NCBI GenBank assembly: GCA_027943335.1
Contig: BSBK01002927.1
Coordinates: 399,501-463,500 of the forward strand
Reading direction: 5' to 3'
DNA from: Chamaecyparis obtusa
Taxonomy: Eukaryota > Streptophyta > Pinopsida > Cupressales > Cupressaceae
DNA length: 64,000 bases
In this document: positions 12,401-23,920 of the stretch, piece after piece
Numbering within the stretch: the first letter of the stretch is position 1
How the letters are laid out: every line of letters begins with the position of its first letter
Made by a program: the position numbers and the translations under genes
Notes under the pieces: generated by a model
Databases searched by the model: none
What the model was told of the DNA's origin: nothing
What the model saw: only the letters and a program-made list of their open reading frames with translations

Positions 12401-14438
12401 TGTAATTGGTATATGTGTGATATAAATATACATTGCTTCTACTATAAATTTATATAATTGATATTACTCAAACATTCCAAATGAATATTAGACTTAGTCA
12501 AATATATAGTTTATAAATATATAAATAATTATTGAAAGATTATTATCTTTATAAATGACATAATAATTATCTTACCATGGCTAAGTGAAAAAACTTAAAT
12601 AGCATATATTAAAACATAAAAATAATGACCGATGATAATATGGAAGACGTTGCACATAACAAGTCTCCTTGTTACTTAAACTAGTGAATGTAAGAGTTAA
12701 ATGTATAAGGTAACCGCGAATTCAAAAGCAAGGAAAGGTTTGAAAGAAGCATATCAAGAATTAAAGACCCGATGTTAATAGTTAAAAAAGCTTATCATGT
12801 CGAAAATCATTAGTATCAAAGGATTAGTTATGTTCAAGCCGCTGGTCATTACCAACGAGGCACACTTTAAATATAAAGGCGAGTGGTCTATATTTATAGT
12901 TTATTAAGATGTTGATTAGTATGAATAATTGATCACGCGTCTAGTTTATGAAGAGAGGTGACGTTGGGAGTATGTTGGGATGTAATTTATTGTCCCAATT
13001 TGCAAGATATAAGAAAATAATCAATATCATTGTAATAGGGATTGGGGGGCGGGGTAGGAAGAAGTGTTGAATTGGTATTACGTATGCAGTGATATATAAT
13101 ATAAGTGACATGCATCGAGTGGAGTCTTACATTAAAAAGAAACAACGTAGATACAAATAAAGGAACAATCCCATTAAGAGTTCTAATGTTGACCACAAGT
13201 CTATGTGGTGAGTGGCTATCGACTGAAATATAAAGCAATCAAGATGACCATAGATGACATGGGTTATCGATTGATATATCTAATACAAAGTTCCTCCTAG
13301 TTCTCAACGGTAGTATGAGACATTAGAGCTTTAATATGATTCTTAAATGACCAGAGCCCATAACAGTAAGTTTGATAGAGAAGGAAATCAATAAGGGGAA
13401 AGAGAAACCTGTAAGGACATCGAACATGAAAATGAATAGAGAGAATATAAAAGGATTAATCTTGATCTCATGAAGCAATTAGAGAACATATAATATACTT
13501 GGTCCTCTACGTTAGAAATAGAGAACAAAAAGAATAATAAGGAGAGGACATAAAGCATTGCATATATTTGGTATTCGGAAGAGAAGTGAATACATATTAT
13601 AGTATACTGTTGACAAGTACCATATTACAGTATATGGATATGATGTATCTTGTCTATTAATTGATATTGATTTTTAGGAGGTTATATCTAATTCTATTAA
13701 GGATATGGAAATGTATCAATTATGTTAGATATATATATTTATAAAGGTGTAATATATATATTTGAATTATATCGATAATAAAATATCCAAAGTATTAAAT
13801 ATAAATCTGAATTATTTACGAATTATATAAATACCAAATATATATATCTGAAATTGTATATATATATGTATAAGACTATATAACCAAATGGTTTAGTATA
13901 TTTGGAATATAATGATTAACTTATATCTATATATATATAAAAGAAATCCTGACAATAAATCAGAATCATGCATTCGTTATGTGATCAATATATATGTGTT
14001 TATATTAGTAAGCAATAGAATTGGAATTATATATCAGTTATGCTACATATATCCACTTATATTTCCGTAATATAAAATATTAATATATATTTGGCCAATT
14101 CCTTAACAACTCACTAATTACTATTAAGGGGATAGGGAGTGTGTATTGGAAGAGGCAGGTAAATTGGTCAGATGATGGAAAGAGCCCGAGATAGGTAGAA
14201 CCTTGAGGGGATCCACTTGGAGATTGTGCAAGCGTCCTAGTACAATAAATCTACCAACTTCCTTAAGTTTAGTGATTAGAAGTAAAGTAATGAATTAGAG
14301 CTTAAGTATATATTATATTATGATTTAAATGCATAATTATGTTTGATAATTGGGAATTGGCATTCCCAAGTACAATACAAACTCTAATTAGGAAAATTTG
14401 AGAGAAAAATATGTAAGGCCCTATTAGGGGTCATTACA
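12401..14438 (+). repeat. 5' LTR of a second LTR family (start uncertain)
   Basis: The right end, AGGGGTCATTACA at 14438, is followed two bases later by the primer site TGGTATCAGAGC. The interior is AT-rich and non-coding and resembles the solo LTR at 8829-10659 in composition, in a GGTATTCGGAAG-like block and in its end. The left border is a guess: TGTAATTGGT at 12401 is a candidate start, but I found no confirming duplication. About 12789-12855 recurs inverted at 14903-14966. Confidence 0.55.
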
Positions 14439-14440
14439 CA

Positions 14441-14452
14441 TGGTATCAGAGC
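14441..14452 (+). promoter_or_regulatory. Primer-binding site (tRNA-Met type)
   Basis: TGGTATCAGAGC matches the 3' end complement of plant initiator tRNA-Met, used to prime reverse transcription in many plant LTR retrotransposons. It lies two bases after the LTR end CATTACA. Confidence 0.8.
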
Positions 14453-14519
14453 ATAATCTTGCCATCCTGTGGAAATTTAGTTCATGCAAACCCATCAACG
14501 AACAAGAGGAAGTGTTGCC

Positions 14520-14654
14520 ATGGTAGAACAAGTGATCAGTGAACTTAGAAATATCATGGAACAATACAAACAAAGAGATATATTAACGTTAAATGGATAT
14601 ATCCAGTATAGATTAGACGAACTCAACTCTTTAATCCTGTTAAGGCATCCCTGA
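14520..14654 (+). pseudogene. gag start fragment of the second LTR family
   Basis: An ATG at 14520 opens a frame of 44 codons (MVEQVISELRNIMEQYKQRD.., rich in Glu and Gln) ending in TGA. The position, about 70 bases after the primer site, suits the beginning of gag. The frame runs into the left arm of an inverted repeat and stops. No capsid motif can be recognised. Confidence 0.4.
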
Positions 14655-15349
14655 GTGAGAAGGTAGAGGCGGAGTAATTTCGGACACATGATGGTTATCC
14701 CAACATTGGGGTTAGGCCTTGAGGGAAACCACTTGTAGTCTGTTTCACGTGGCCTAGGCCCTGTAACTCTTCCACTCTTGATAGCTTTAGAGAGAGAGAG
14801 AGAGAAGGATTCCTCCACGATCTATATGGGAGATATTTTGATATTCATACAAATTATGTGGCTTACTTACTCCATGGTTAGTTTACTTCTCTTTAAATAT
14901 TCTTGGTAATGACCAGCGGCTTGAACGTAACTAATCCTTTGATACGATTTTCGACATGACAAGCTTCCAAACGGTGCCAATTATGCATTACATCCTACAA
15001 GTGGTTTCATCCTATAAGCATTACGTCCTATAATATTCATCCATTATGCAAAATCATTAAAGAGATGTAAACCAACCATGGAGTAAGTAAGCCACATAAT
15101 TTGTATGAATATCAAAATATCTCCCATATAGATCGTGGAGGAATCCTTCTCTCTCTCTCTCTAAGGCCATCAAGAGTGGAAGAGTTATAGGGCCTAGGTC
15201 GCGTGAAACAGACTACAAGTGGTTTCCCTCAAGGCCTAACCCCAGTGTTGGGATAACCATCATGTGCCCGAAATTAATCCGCCTCTACCTTCCACAACCT
15301 TCTCACTCAGAGATGCCTTAGCGGGATTAAAGAGTTAAGTTTGTCTAAT
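14612..15349. repeat. Large inverted repeat (about 275-bp arms, 180-bp loop)
   Basis: The left arm 14612-14886 is repeated inverted at 15067-15349. Shared blocks include GGATTCCTCCACGATC, GGGAGATATTTTGATATTC and GTGGCTTACTTACTCCATGG. The arms differ at a modest number of positions and by small indels. They include a (GA)n run near 14788-14806 and its complement near 15149-15163. Part of the loop (14903-14966) is an inverted copy of LTR sequence at 12789-12855, so the structure arose from two oppositely oriented copies of the same element family. Confidence 0.85.
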
Positions 15350-17560
15350 TGGCATAGACAACCATTGCCCAAAGGAACTGAAGGGAGGAAGTAGAGCGTG
15401 AACTGTGCGGACAACAAATCCTGAGGAACTTCGCCGAAAACAATCGTCGGGAGGAAGAAGAGCGCGATGGCAATCGGCGAAGAACGAACCCATGAGCTTT
15501 AAGGCTGGGGGAGGAAATAAAAGCAACACTGTAAAACCCATAATAACAAGGTCACATAGTTGATCTGTTGTACGGAAACATGAATAAATAAAAAGTGTTC
15601 CGTGTTATGTTTTAATATGATGATTGGATAGAATTGATGCCCAATCTCTTAAATAAAGATAGGAATAAAAAGGAACAACCGAATGTCTTGGAGGCTACAC
15701 ATCAAGCTCTAATCCTTGCCCAACAAGTAGAATGCCGATGAAGGTTCAGACAACTCGTCGAGGGACAACCAGCTGAAGGGTTAACTGAAGGGGACCATGC
15801 AGATGGTACCAAAGGTAACCATGGGGGTGTCATGGGAGGTGTAACAACCGAAGGAGACCATTATCGTACAATAGAACAACGACGGGTAAGAAGTAGTGAA
15901 GAGTTACTCGAGGAAACACGACAAAGGCTGAATTTGATCGAGGGAACATAGGAACAATTTCGAAACTTGTCCCTCTCACCACGGGTAGAGGAAACAAGAA
16001 GTAGGAGTGCAGAAGGAACCAACATAGCTTGAGGTGCCAAAGGGGCACAAGCACGGGATAGGCAAGACACACTGTTTGATCCTCGTATGCCGAACATAGG
16101 AAGACAATCTGGTAGTTGGAACTTTGTACCAACTATACTTCAGTTTATTACAGGTGGGCAGACACAAACCCCACCTCTACAACCGCAAGGGGCACAATCG
16201 GTACAACAATCGGTAGCGATGGTCTTGAATAAACAGAAATTGCCGAAGTTCATGGGCCAGGCGAAGGAGGATCCTGTTCGCCATTGCCGAACTTGTGAAA
16301 CCATATGAACCGCTAACGGAGTCACAAATCACGACGAGTGGGTCAGACAGTTCCCTGCCACATTGAGAGGAGCCATTGACTGGTACTTCTATGTGGATAA
16401 AACTGGTTTGACATCACGGGCCACAATGAAGAAGGCGTTCCAAATAGAATTCCAGTTGCTAAGAGATGACAATGAGATCCTTGTCGAGATTTACAACACA
16501 AAACAAGCGAAGAATGAGTCCATTAGAGCCTACACACGATGACTAAAGGAACTAATTGGAAAAATGAATCTGCCCCAGCTGATGAACTAAAGAAACAATG
16601 GTTCGTCGAAGGACTAAAATCTTCCCTCTGAAAGAAAATGAAGATCGTACCCCCGACATCGTAGGATAATGCATATAACTGTGCATGCTTTACAGAAAGA
16701 CCTCTAGAGGATGATGAAAGAATTTAAGGCAACCAAAGGAGGATCAAGCAAAACCGAGGAGGATGCCGTGTGGTGTATGTACCGCAAGGAAGCAAGACAC
16801 ACCAAAGGTTCTTGTCTGAAGAAATCTTTTTGTGACATCTACCAGATTGCGGGACATTCCACTAAAGAATGTCTACAATCTGAGTGCCAGGAATCAACAA
16901 GTGTTGTTTACGCAAGAGCAACCCTCCACATGTGGAATCAACATTCAACAGAATAATACTGCATCATCTGGCAACTACAAAAATAACCGACGGGGAGGCA
17001 GAGGGAATAACGATAACAATAATAACCGCCCTTGGATCCAGTATGATGCGAAGGGGACACCAATGAAACAATGCAAAAATTGCAACCAATGGGGACACTT
17101 TGCTCAGGATTGCCAGAAGGAGTCTCCTACTCCACAAAAGTTGTGTAGGTGGTGCGGACTGGGGGACCACGAGGAACCCAACAGCCCAAAGCCTGATTGC
17201 AACGTCCTTGACATGGAAAGAGGGGGCAGAGAGAAGATCTTTGCAATTACACGAGCACAAACGAAAAAGGCTACGTATCTTGACCCTCGTACGGAGAAAC
17301 AAAGGGTACTCGAGGCGAAGGCCGAGATTCAGAGGGAATTGCAGGACCGAAGGGACCTAATGGATACCTCTGGCACTTCTACTCGAGCCATGGCAGAACA
17401 AAACATCCTGAGGCAGATGATGCAATTGGAGATACCAGTAAAGGTCAAGAACCTACTCGAAATGATGCCACATCTAAAAACCACCTTGTTTTCAATCAAA
17501 CCATCCCAACAAGTACATTGGAACGGACAAAGGTTCCTGGCAGCTCCGCAATGAACCTCA
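15350..17560 (+). pseudogene. Ty3/gypsy gag (capsid and zinc knuckles), broken
   Basis: From about 15660 the sequence aligns with the gag at 53.87-55.7 kb. The capsid-like part is seen at 16220-16560 (LPKFMGQAKEDPVRHCRTCE, then WVRQFPATLRGAIDWY). The nucleocapsid part shows CCHC knuckles, for instance CKNCNQWGHFAQDC at about 17071-17112, while others have lost a ligand. The C-terminal helical part (KATYLDPRTEKQRVLEAKAE) leads to the protease. Many stops and frameshifts are present. Gag would package RNA in cytoplasmic particles. Before 15660 there is only an Arg/Glu-rich broken frame (15350-15540), perhaps the gag start of the second family. Confidence 0.75.
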
Positions 17561-18270
17561 TGATAATGCCTATAAATAGCGGGCGAAACCCTGCAGTAGT
17601 AGAGATGGGTATCTTGGGTACCATTCTCACCAACACAATTGTCGATGGTGGATCAGGGGTGAACGTTCTACTCGAGGAGACTTGGAATTGTCTCAGAAAA
17701 CCGACGCTGTGGCCGCCGACCTTCAGCTTATTGTGGGTTGACCAACGTGGCATCAAACCCCTCGGAAGCTTGATGGCACAACACGTAACCATTAGAACAC
17801 AACTATTTATCTTGGAGTTCGTTGTAATTCCTCGGAAGCAAAAAGGGTACAACAACATCCTAGGGAGAGGGTGGCTGGTGGCTGCGAAAGAAAATCACAA
17901 CTGGAAGAAAAACATTTTATCATTCGGGAAAGGGAGGAGAAAGTTTGTGGTGGACCTCAGGATGCAGATGGTAGGAGAGGAAATGGCATCCTCCTCAGAC
18001 TTCGAATTAGACGATGGAGTAGACGAAAGGAAAGAGATTATGGAGCCCAATGAGGAAGGGGTACTAAAATTGGAGGATGATACAAACTCTATGGACGGCC
18101 TATTTCATTGGCAAATGAGTGACTATGAACTATTCCCTCCATCTTGTAATGTGTTGGAGATCGAGGAAGATCTGAACAAGTTCCCTCGGGAATACAAAGA
18201 ATACAAAGAAGGAGAAGCTCGAGTTGAGGAGAGCCCTTCCCATCAGTTCCCTAAGGATGAACCTATCTGA
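17518..18270 (+). pseudogene. Ty3/gypsy protease region
   Basis: An open frame of 250 codons holds IVDGGSGVNVL, with the catalytic Asp codon at 17644-17646 in a D-G-G-S-G setting. It continues through FVVIPRKQKGYNNILGRGWL, typical of the second half of a retropepsin domain, then an acidic linker with FHWQMSDYELFPPSCN. It overlaps the gag frame in a different phase, so a frameshift separates them here. In the sister copy at 55.4-56.9 kb gag and protease are in one frame, so this frameshift is a later lesion. The domain would cleave the Gag-Pol polyprotein. Confidence 0.8.
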
Positions 18271-18333
18271 TACAAAGAAACGAAGCTGAAGGAGATAAAC
18301 CTCGGAGATGAGTAGAACCCAAAAACCATCCTA

Positions 18334-19735
18334 ATGGGGGGACAACTAGAACCTAGTATTAAAGACGACGGCATTCAAAATCTTTACAGAATACAAAGAC
18401 GTGTTCGCCTGGACTTACAAGGATCTAAAGGGTGTAACTCCAATGTTATGCGTGCACCGGATTCCTCTAGTTCTCGGAGCCCAACTTGTGCGAAAGAGGC
18501 CATACAAGATGAATAAGAATTATGCTGCAAGGGTGGAGACTGAAATTGAACGAATGAAGGAAGCCGGTATCATCTTTTGGGTTGACACAAGTGAGTGGGT
18601 TTCCCCCATTGTGATCTCCTTAAAGAAGGAAGCCAATCAGATCCGCATTTGCGTTGATTTCCGGTGCCTCAACGCAGTGAGAATTAAGGACTTGTTTCCC
18701 ATTCCCTGCACTGATAGTATATTGGAGGAAGTAGTCGACCACGAGATCTATTCATTTATGGATAGGTTTTCCGGATATAACCAGATATCCATTGCGGAGG
18801 AAGACAAATTGAAAACAACCTTCGTAGTGGAGGATGGTGTATATGCATACAAGCGAATGCCCTACCCCTGTGCAATGCACCGACGACCTTCCAACAGATT
18901 ATCTTACATATCTTTGACAAGATGTCGACCGGAAACGTTAAAGCATTCTTGGACAATTGGTCCATATTCAGCGGGCAGGAAAAGCACTTTGCGGCTCTGG
19001 GGGAGTGCATGGAATGGTGTCGGCGAGTTGGTCTGGCATTTAACGCAAAGAAGTGTCGGTTTATGGTGCCGCAAAGAAAGTTGCTCGGGCACATAGTACG
19101 TAAGGAGGGATTAAAAATGGACCCAGATAAGGTACGGTTAATAGTAGAGATGAAGGCCCTTCTGGACGTGACTGGCGTCAAATCTTTCCTTGGCCATATC
19201 GGATACTACTGCCGATTCATCAAAAATTTTGCACGAATTTCATATCATATGGATAGGCTCACGAGGAAGGGGGAGCTGTATGCTTGGACGGAGCAAGAGG
19301 AAGCCTTCGAGGATTTGAAAATAAGGTTATTGGCTGCTCCTATTCTGGCATTCCCTAATTGGGACAAATAATTTCATGTGCATGTGGACGCATCACATTA
19401 TGCCATCGGAGCCACTTTGGCTCAGGATGGAGGGCACAGACTGGATCACCCCATATATTTTGCAAGGAGGCTGCTGTCGAATGCTGAGAAGAATTACAAC
19501 ACCACAGAAAGGGAGGCCCTTGGAATGGTTTATTCTGTCTAGAAATTCAGGCACTATTTATTGGCGACGCCATTTACCTTTTATGTGGACCACCAGGCTC
19601 TCATGTACTAGGTCAACAAGCCTATCATTTAGGGAAGGGTGAGTCGATGGCTCCTCTTACTTCAAGATTTCACATTCAAGATTGTCGTATGGCCAGGACA
19701 TAGCCACGTGATCGCCGACCAATTGTCATGAATCA
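18334..19735 (+). pseudogene. Ty3/gypsy reverse transcriptase and RNase H, inactivated
   Basis: Reverse transcriptase blocks run in order: SPIVISLKKEANQIRICVDF (18.6 kb), FMDRFSGYNQISIAEEDKLK (18.76 kb), a damaged stretch at 18.85-18.92 kb, then AFLDNWSIFSGQEKHFAAL. The catalytic Y/F-x-D-D box reads FLDN (18946-18957), so the second aspartate is lost. LLGHIVRKEGLKMDPDKV and SFLGHIGYYCRFIKNFA follow, as in Athila/Tat-like elements. RNase H begins at about 19380 with VHVDASHYAIGATLAQ (Asp codon 19387-19389) after a stop at 19369-19371. Further stops occur near 19.54, 19.61 and 19.73 kb. The assignment is firm at family level; the lineage is less sure. Confidence 0.88.
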
Positions 19736-19769
19736 AGTTTGGCGAGCTACTTGTTGGAATAAATGACGA

Positions 19770-20820
19770 CTTCCTAGACACACATATGTTCCATATAGCT
19801 ATAATCACGAAGTGGTACACAAGCATAGGGGAATACTTGTCCACCGCTTGGTTCCCTCAGGACATGCCTTCGGGAGAACGAAGGAAGTTGGTCCTCCGGA
19901 GCCGAACCTGCCAACTAATCAACGGATTGTTGTATAAAATGGATCCAGACCAAGTACTCAGGCCATGTGTGATGGAGGAGGAACTACCAAGGGTGCTGAG
20001 GGAAGCCCACGAAGGACCAGCCAGAGGACACATGGGTCTTGATACGACAACAAGGAAGGTGCTCTTAGCCGGCTTATGGTGGCCAACATTGCACAATGAT
20101 ACTAGAGAATGGGTAGTCGGATGTGATACTTGTCAGGGCGCAGGGAAACCCCTCAAATGGGAGTTTATGCTCCTTACTCCTTCCCATGCGCAAGAGCTAT
20201 TTGAAAGATGGGGGATGGACGTTGTCGGGCCTCTAAAAGCAAGTCTTGCTCGACGATACCGCTGTATTGTAGTGGCCACTGAATATTTAACAAAATGGGT
20301 GGAAGCACGCGCATTAACAGATAACTCAGCACTGAGCACTACAAAGTTTATCTACGACCAAATAATAACGAGGTATGGCATTCCAATTCAATTGACAAGC
20401 GACAGAGGTGGTCATTTTGTTAATCATGTCATTAAGCTCCTAACAACTGAATTCAAAATCTTCCATACGTTGTCGAGTCCATATTATCCTCGGGCGAACG
20501 GCCAGGCCGAGGCAACTAATAAAATATTGGTGGGAGTTATCTATAAGTCTTGTGGCATTGAAAGTGACGACTGGGAGGAGAAGTTGCCTTGGATGTTATG
20601 GGCCTACCGTACCTCATACAAAGTAACTACCGGGCAGACACCCTTCTAACTGATGTACGGACAGGAGGCAGTGGTACCCACCAAATTCATGGTTCCTAGC
20701 CTGTGGATAACCCTTGATAACAAGCTTGGCGATGTGGAGAGTTTGAGGGAGAGACTTTATGCCTTGAATAAGCTGGACGAGAAAAGGGCAATGGCGCAGT
20801 GGGCGACATACATAGCGTAG
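19770..20820 (+). pseudogene. Ty3/gypsy integrase, nearly open
   Basis: The open frame covers the zinc-binding HHCC part (HEGPARGHMG, then CDTC) and the catalytic core. The first Asp is at 20218-20220 (WGMDVVGPL), the second at 20401-20403 (TSDRGGHF) and the Glu at 20509-20511 (NGQAEATN), giving the D,D-35-E spacing of retroviral-type integrases. A stop at 20647-20649 precedes the C-terminal part (MYGQEAVVPTKFMVPS), which ends near 20820. No chromodomain is visible, consistent with an Athila/Tat-type lineage. The enzyme would insert cDNA into the genome. It is the best preserved pol domain of this copy. Confidence 0.88.
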
Positions 20821-21240
20821 CATGTCACCAAATGGTGACTATCACTGAATGGTGGCAAGTCATCGGATGGTGAAGTCTTCGGGCGGTGACCATTCACCGC
20901 TTTAAAAGAAAGGAAAAGGCTACAGCCATAACATTATTCATCCCACAGACCTTTCGATGGGTTAGTTTATGCAACACAGAACAAGAAAGGATAAACGCAA
21001 GTATATTGCGCTTCTGTATAGCCGTATGGCCACCCAGAGAGGCAAACGAAGATTATTGAAGTTTGCATGTGGGAAGGCATCCATACATTTTCGTACGGTA
21101 GCAGTTGGGGAGAAGAAAGAGGGCACAGGAGAGCAAGGAAAAATTATTGGAAACCTAACCGTTTCTTGCAAACAAAACACAAGGAAGAAGAAAGTTAGAC
21201 AAGAAAGTAGATAGTTATGCATGTTGTAGGGAAGAAAAAG
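20821..21240 (+). repeat. Spacer with repeated GGTGA words
   Basis: Right after the integrase, 20821-20900 repeats ATGGTGA/CGGTGA and its complement TCACC several times. At the matching place in the copy at 56.84-57.24 kb the repeated word is CGTACG instead. The rest of the spacer is purine-rich and without a supported ORF. Confidence 0.5.
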
Positions 21241-23440
21241 TGGAAGGCTCAGTTGGAAGAAAATTTGAATAAGGAAAAGAAAGTGAAAGTTTTGCCCTCA
21301 TGAGTCCAGGTAGCAGGAAAAATGGGGAGAGGTAAAGTTGTCTAGAAGGAGCAAGTCACACATGAAACTGCGGCATTCGAAGGCCTCAATGGGTTAGGAT
21401 GCAGGAGATGGTGGCACGAAACACCAAAGACAAATGAGGTGAAGAAATTGTTCCGGCATGCTGGTGTGCATTGGGCAATTCAGATGCCCCTATTCCCTGT
21501 GAAAAATTTCAAGTCTACACTGCTGATAATGGTGAATACATATGATAGGCACACGAGGAAAAGCACATTCTAGTATAGGAAACATGTGGTCACAGTTTCG
21601 TTTACCCCAGCCGACTTCACACGAGTATTTGGCATTCCTGGGAAGAATGGACAAAAGATTGAAATCAATAAGCACAAGATGACAGCAGAGTGGAAAGAGT
21701 TCTGGATAAAAAGAATTTCCCGCACTTGCACCCTCACCCGAGTCAAGTTGGATTCCATAGTACAGGCGACAAGAGCCGAGGCATCAAGGAGTTTGTCACT
21801 AATAGTCCCTGGTGTTGCATACTGGATGTAATTAAAAGAAGACTTACTAGGGCGAGTAGGACATCAGGCATTGCATTGCCACAGATTGTACATATGAACA
21901 ACCTGATGAATGGAGTGGTGTATGATTGGGCAACAATATTATTAGACAGAATGTATGAGTTCATGAGCTTGCACCACCGCATGTTCTATATGTCGCACCA
22001 CGCCATTGCGCTATTTCTTGAGGCTACATTATGGATGCCCTTAGACAGGTTGGAACTGGTGCCTCAGGGAAAACTTGCAGCAGGCGAGCCTCCGGTTTTC
22101 TACTAGCTGTACTTGGACACAGGAGGAACGACAACCACACAAAAGAGGCCACAACAAGTTGTGGAATCCGATCTTGAGGATGTGTATAGCGACCAGGAGA
22201 CAAGCACAAAACCCTTTGACAGTGACTGGGAGGCCGTGGATGGTGATTCGGCGGAGGAGACAGTAGTCCGGTTTGCCGCACCTCTCCTACCGCCTTCGAC
22301 ATCTTTGATACAGAGAAAAGTGGTTGTACCTCCGAAAATACCAGAGGTGGACGTTGAACCTTTAGTTGTACCCGTTGTGGAGGTAGTTGCAGAATCCGAG
22401 GTTGCCGAAGACACGACTGTGGATGCAGAATAGTAGCACCAAAGTATTGCATCGGGTCAAGTTCGGTTGGAGGTAGTCGGAGCTGATGTCATAGTTAGTG
22501 TAGACAACGATCTCCTCGAGGATCCATCACCTCCAGTAGGTGCCTCGAAGAAAACTATGGGTTCTTGGCTGAAGAAGAAGTTTGCCATGAGAGTCTCGGA
22601 GGCGACAAGGGTGGTAATCCTATCTCCTCGACGGGAGGAGCCTCAGGTGGTGAAGGACTTGGAGATTGCCAACCCACAGGGTGGGGATACCACTCGAGAC
22701 CTAGAGCATGTGCCTATGGAGGAGGGCAATGCAGGAGAGCCGAGCATGGCAGTGCATGACGCCGACCAGATCCTGATGGAGGATAAGGTGGTGCATTTGG
22801 TAGACATAGGGATGTAGCTAGAAGAAGAGGACGTTGAGGTGTCATTGGCTGACTTGGTAGCATGAGGCCGTCGGATGGTAGCCATAGTAGAGGCTCCGAC
22901 CTTGAAGGAAGTGACTTCAGAGTTGCAGCGTCTTTTGACTTTTGTACAGTAGGAGTGCCCGATTGCTTTTGCAGATTGTTTTGGGTAGGGGTTGTGGCCT
23001 ACTGAGGAGACGCCTGAGATGTTGAAGGCATGGTCTCTTCCTGTGTCAGTGACAGAAAGTGAGGTACAAGCTCTCATTCGGCAGATAGAGCAGGCATTCC
23101 GGGAGGGCTATTATGTCTTGGCTGGACGAGAGACTGCATTGGTGGATTCAGAGATAGCTCTGGAGGAGTTGGCCACCGGGTTGGCAGTAGTGGAGCGAGA
23201 CTTAGCTGAGAGGACAAAGGCGATGGAAGCCAAGAAGTCATCACAAGCGGCCTTGGAGGATAAACTAGCAAGGGAGATAGAGACATTTGAGCAGAAGTTA
23301 GCAACAACTACCCATGAGAGATAGATGGAGGCTAGTTTAGTCCAAGCCCAACAAGAGGCCGAGGAGCAGCAGAAGGAACTTCAGGAGGTAATCCGCACTC
23401 CAACTTCAGTCAGTAACCGAACAAAAGTTGGCGGCAAGGA
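21241..23440 (+). pseudogene. 3' extra ORF between pol and LTR (copy 2), coiled-coil tail
   Basis: The region carries consecutive broken frames. An N-terminal part (about 21.34-21.83 kb) holds FVYPSRLHTSIWHS-like and ILDVIKRRLTRASRTSGIALP segments. A central block has FYMSHHAIALFLEA at 21984-22025, followed by an acidic stretch (22.1-22.8 kb). The C-terminal part (22.99-23.32 kb) has LIRQIEQAFREGYYVLAGRE and long Glu/Lys/Ala/Leu heptad-like segments, a likely coiled coil. Copies 1, 3 and 4 share these pieces. Its place after integrase matches the additional ORF of Athila/Tat elements (some called env-like). I see neither a signal peptide nor a membrane segment. Function unknown. Confidence 0.6.
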
Positions 23441-23623
23441 CGATACAGGTGTATGAGTTGCGTTCTTGGTTGAGATCTTCTTTGGTGCAACCAACCTCTT
23501 CTACTGCGGGTCACCCAGCCTCTTCAGGGATGCTTCCTATGCCCCCTACTTCTTCTTAGTTGTACATTTTGTATTTACTATCATTCCCTTAGTGTTGTTA
23601 CTGTCCCCAACATTTTGTATGTT

Positions 23624-23660
23624 GTCGTCAGGAGACGACTTTGTTTTTGGGTTGGGATGA
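23624..23660 (+). promoter_or_regulatory. Stem-loop and polypurine tract before the inner LTR
   Basis: GTCGTC (23624-23629) and GACGAC (23634-23639) form a short stem with a 4-base loop. It is followed by TTTGTTTTTGGGTTGGGATGA, the polypurine tract for plus-strand priming next to the LTR start at 23661. The same layout is seen at 58335-58369 and 25884-25919. Confidence 0.6.
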
Positions 23661-23920
23661 TGTTGTCAGGAAACTGGGTAGTTAAACGGTTAGTCTGATT
23701 GAGGGAGTTACATGGATGGGACAGTTCGCCTCGCATCTCCTCGGACACTATATGTATGCATTCTTCTCTTTGAGCAAGGCACGACAATGGTTATGCAGAA
23801 ACACATTTGTACTTGATGATCATTCTATGAATACAATGCTGTTATGTTCTCTTTACATTCTCTGTTAAGTACTTTACTTTCTGTACGCAAATAATCTCTG
23901 TTACCCCACGAGGGTAAACA
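23661..23920 (+). repeat. Inner LTR of a divergent subfamily
   Basis: It starts TGTTGTCAGG and ends TTACCCCACGAGGGTAAACA. Apart from the ends it is clearly different from the outer LTRs, with its own GGACACTATATGTATGC TATA-like block. Extra-ORF copy 3 begins straight after it in mid-ORF, so it is a 3' LTR of an element that landed in, or recombined with, the outer element. Confidence 0.7.

Noticed and set aside
16964..17302. Antisense open frames over gag and pol of the gypsy copies (also near 55506-56081)
   Set aside because: Mirror frames of real coding sequence on the plus strand.
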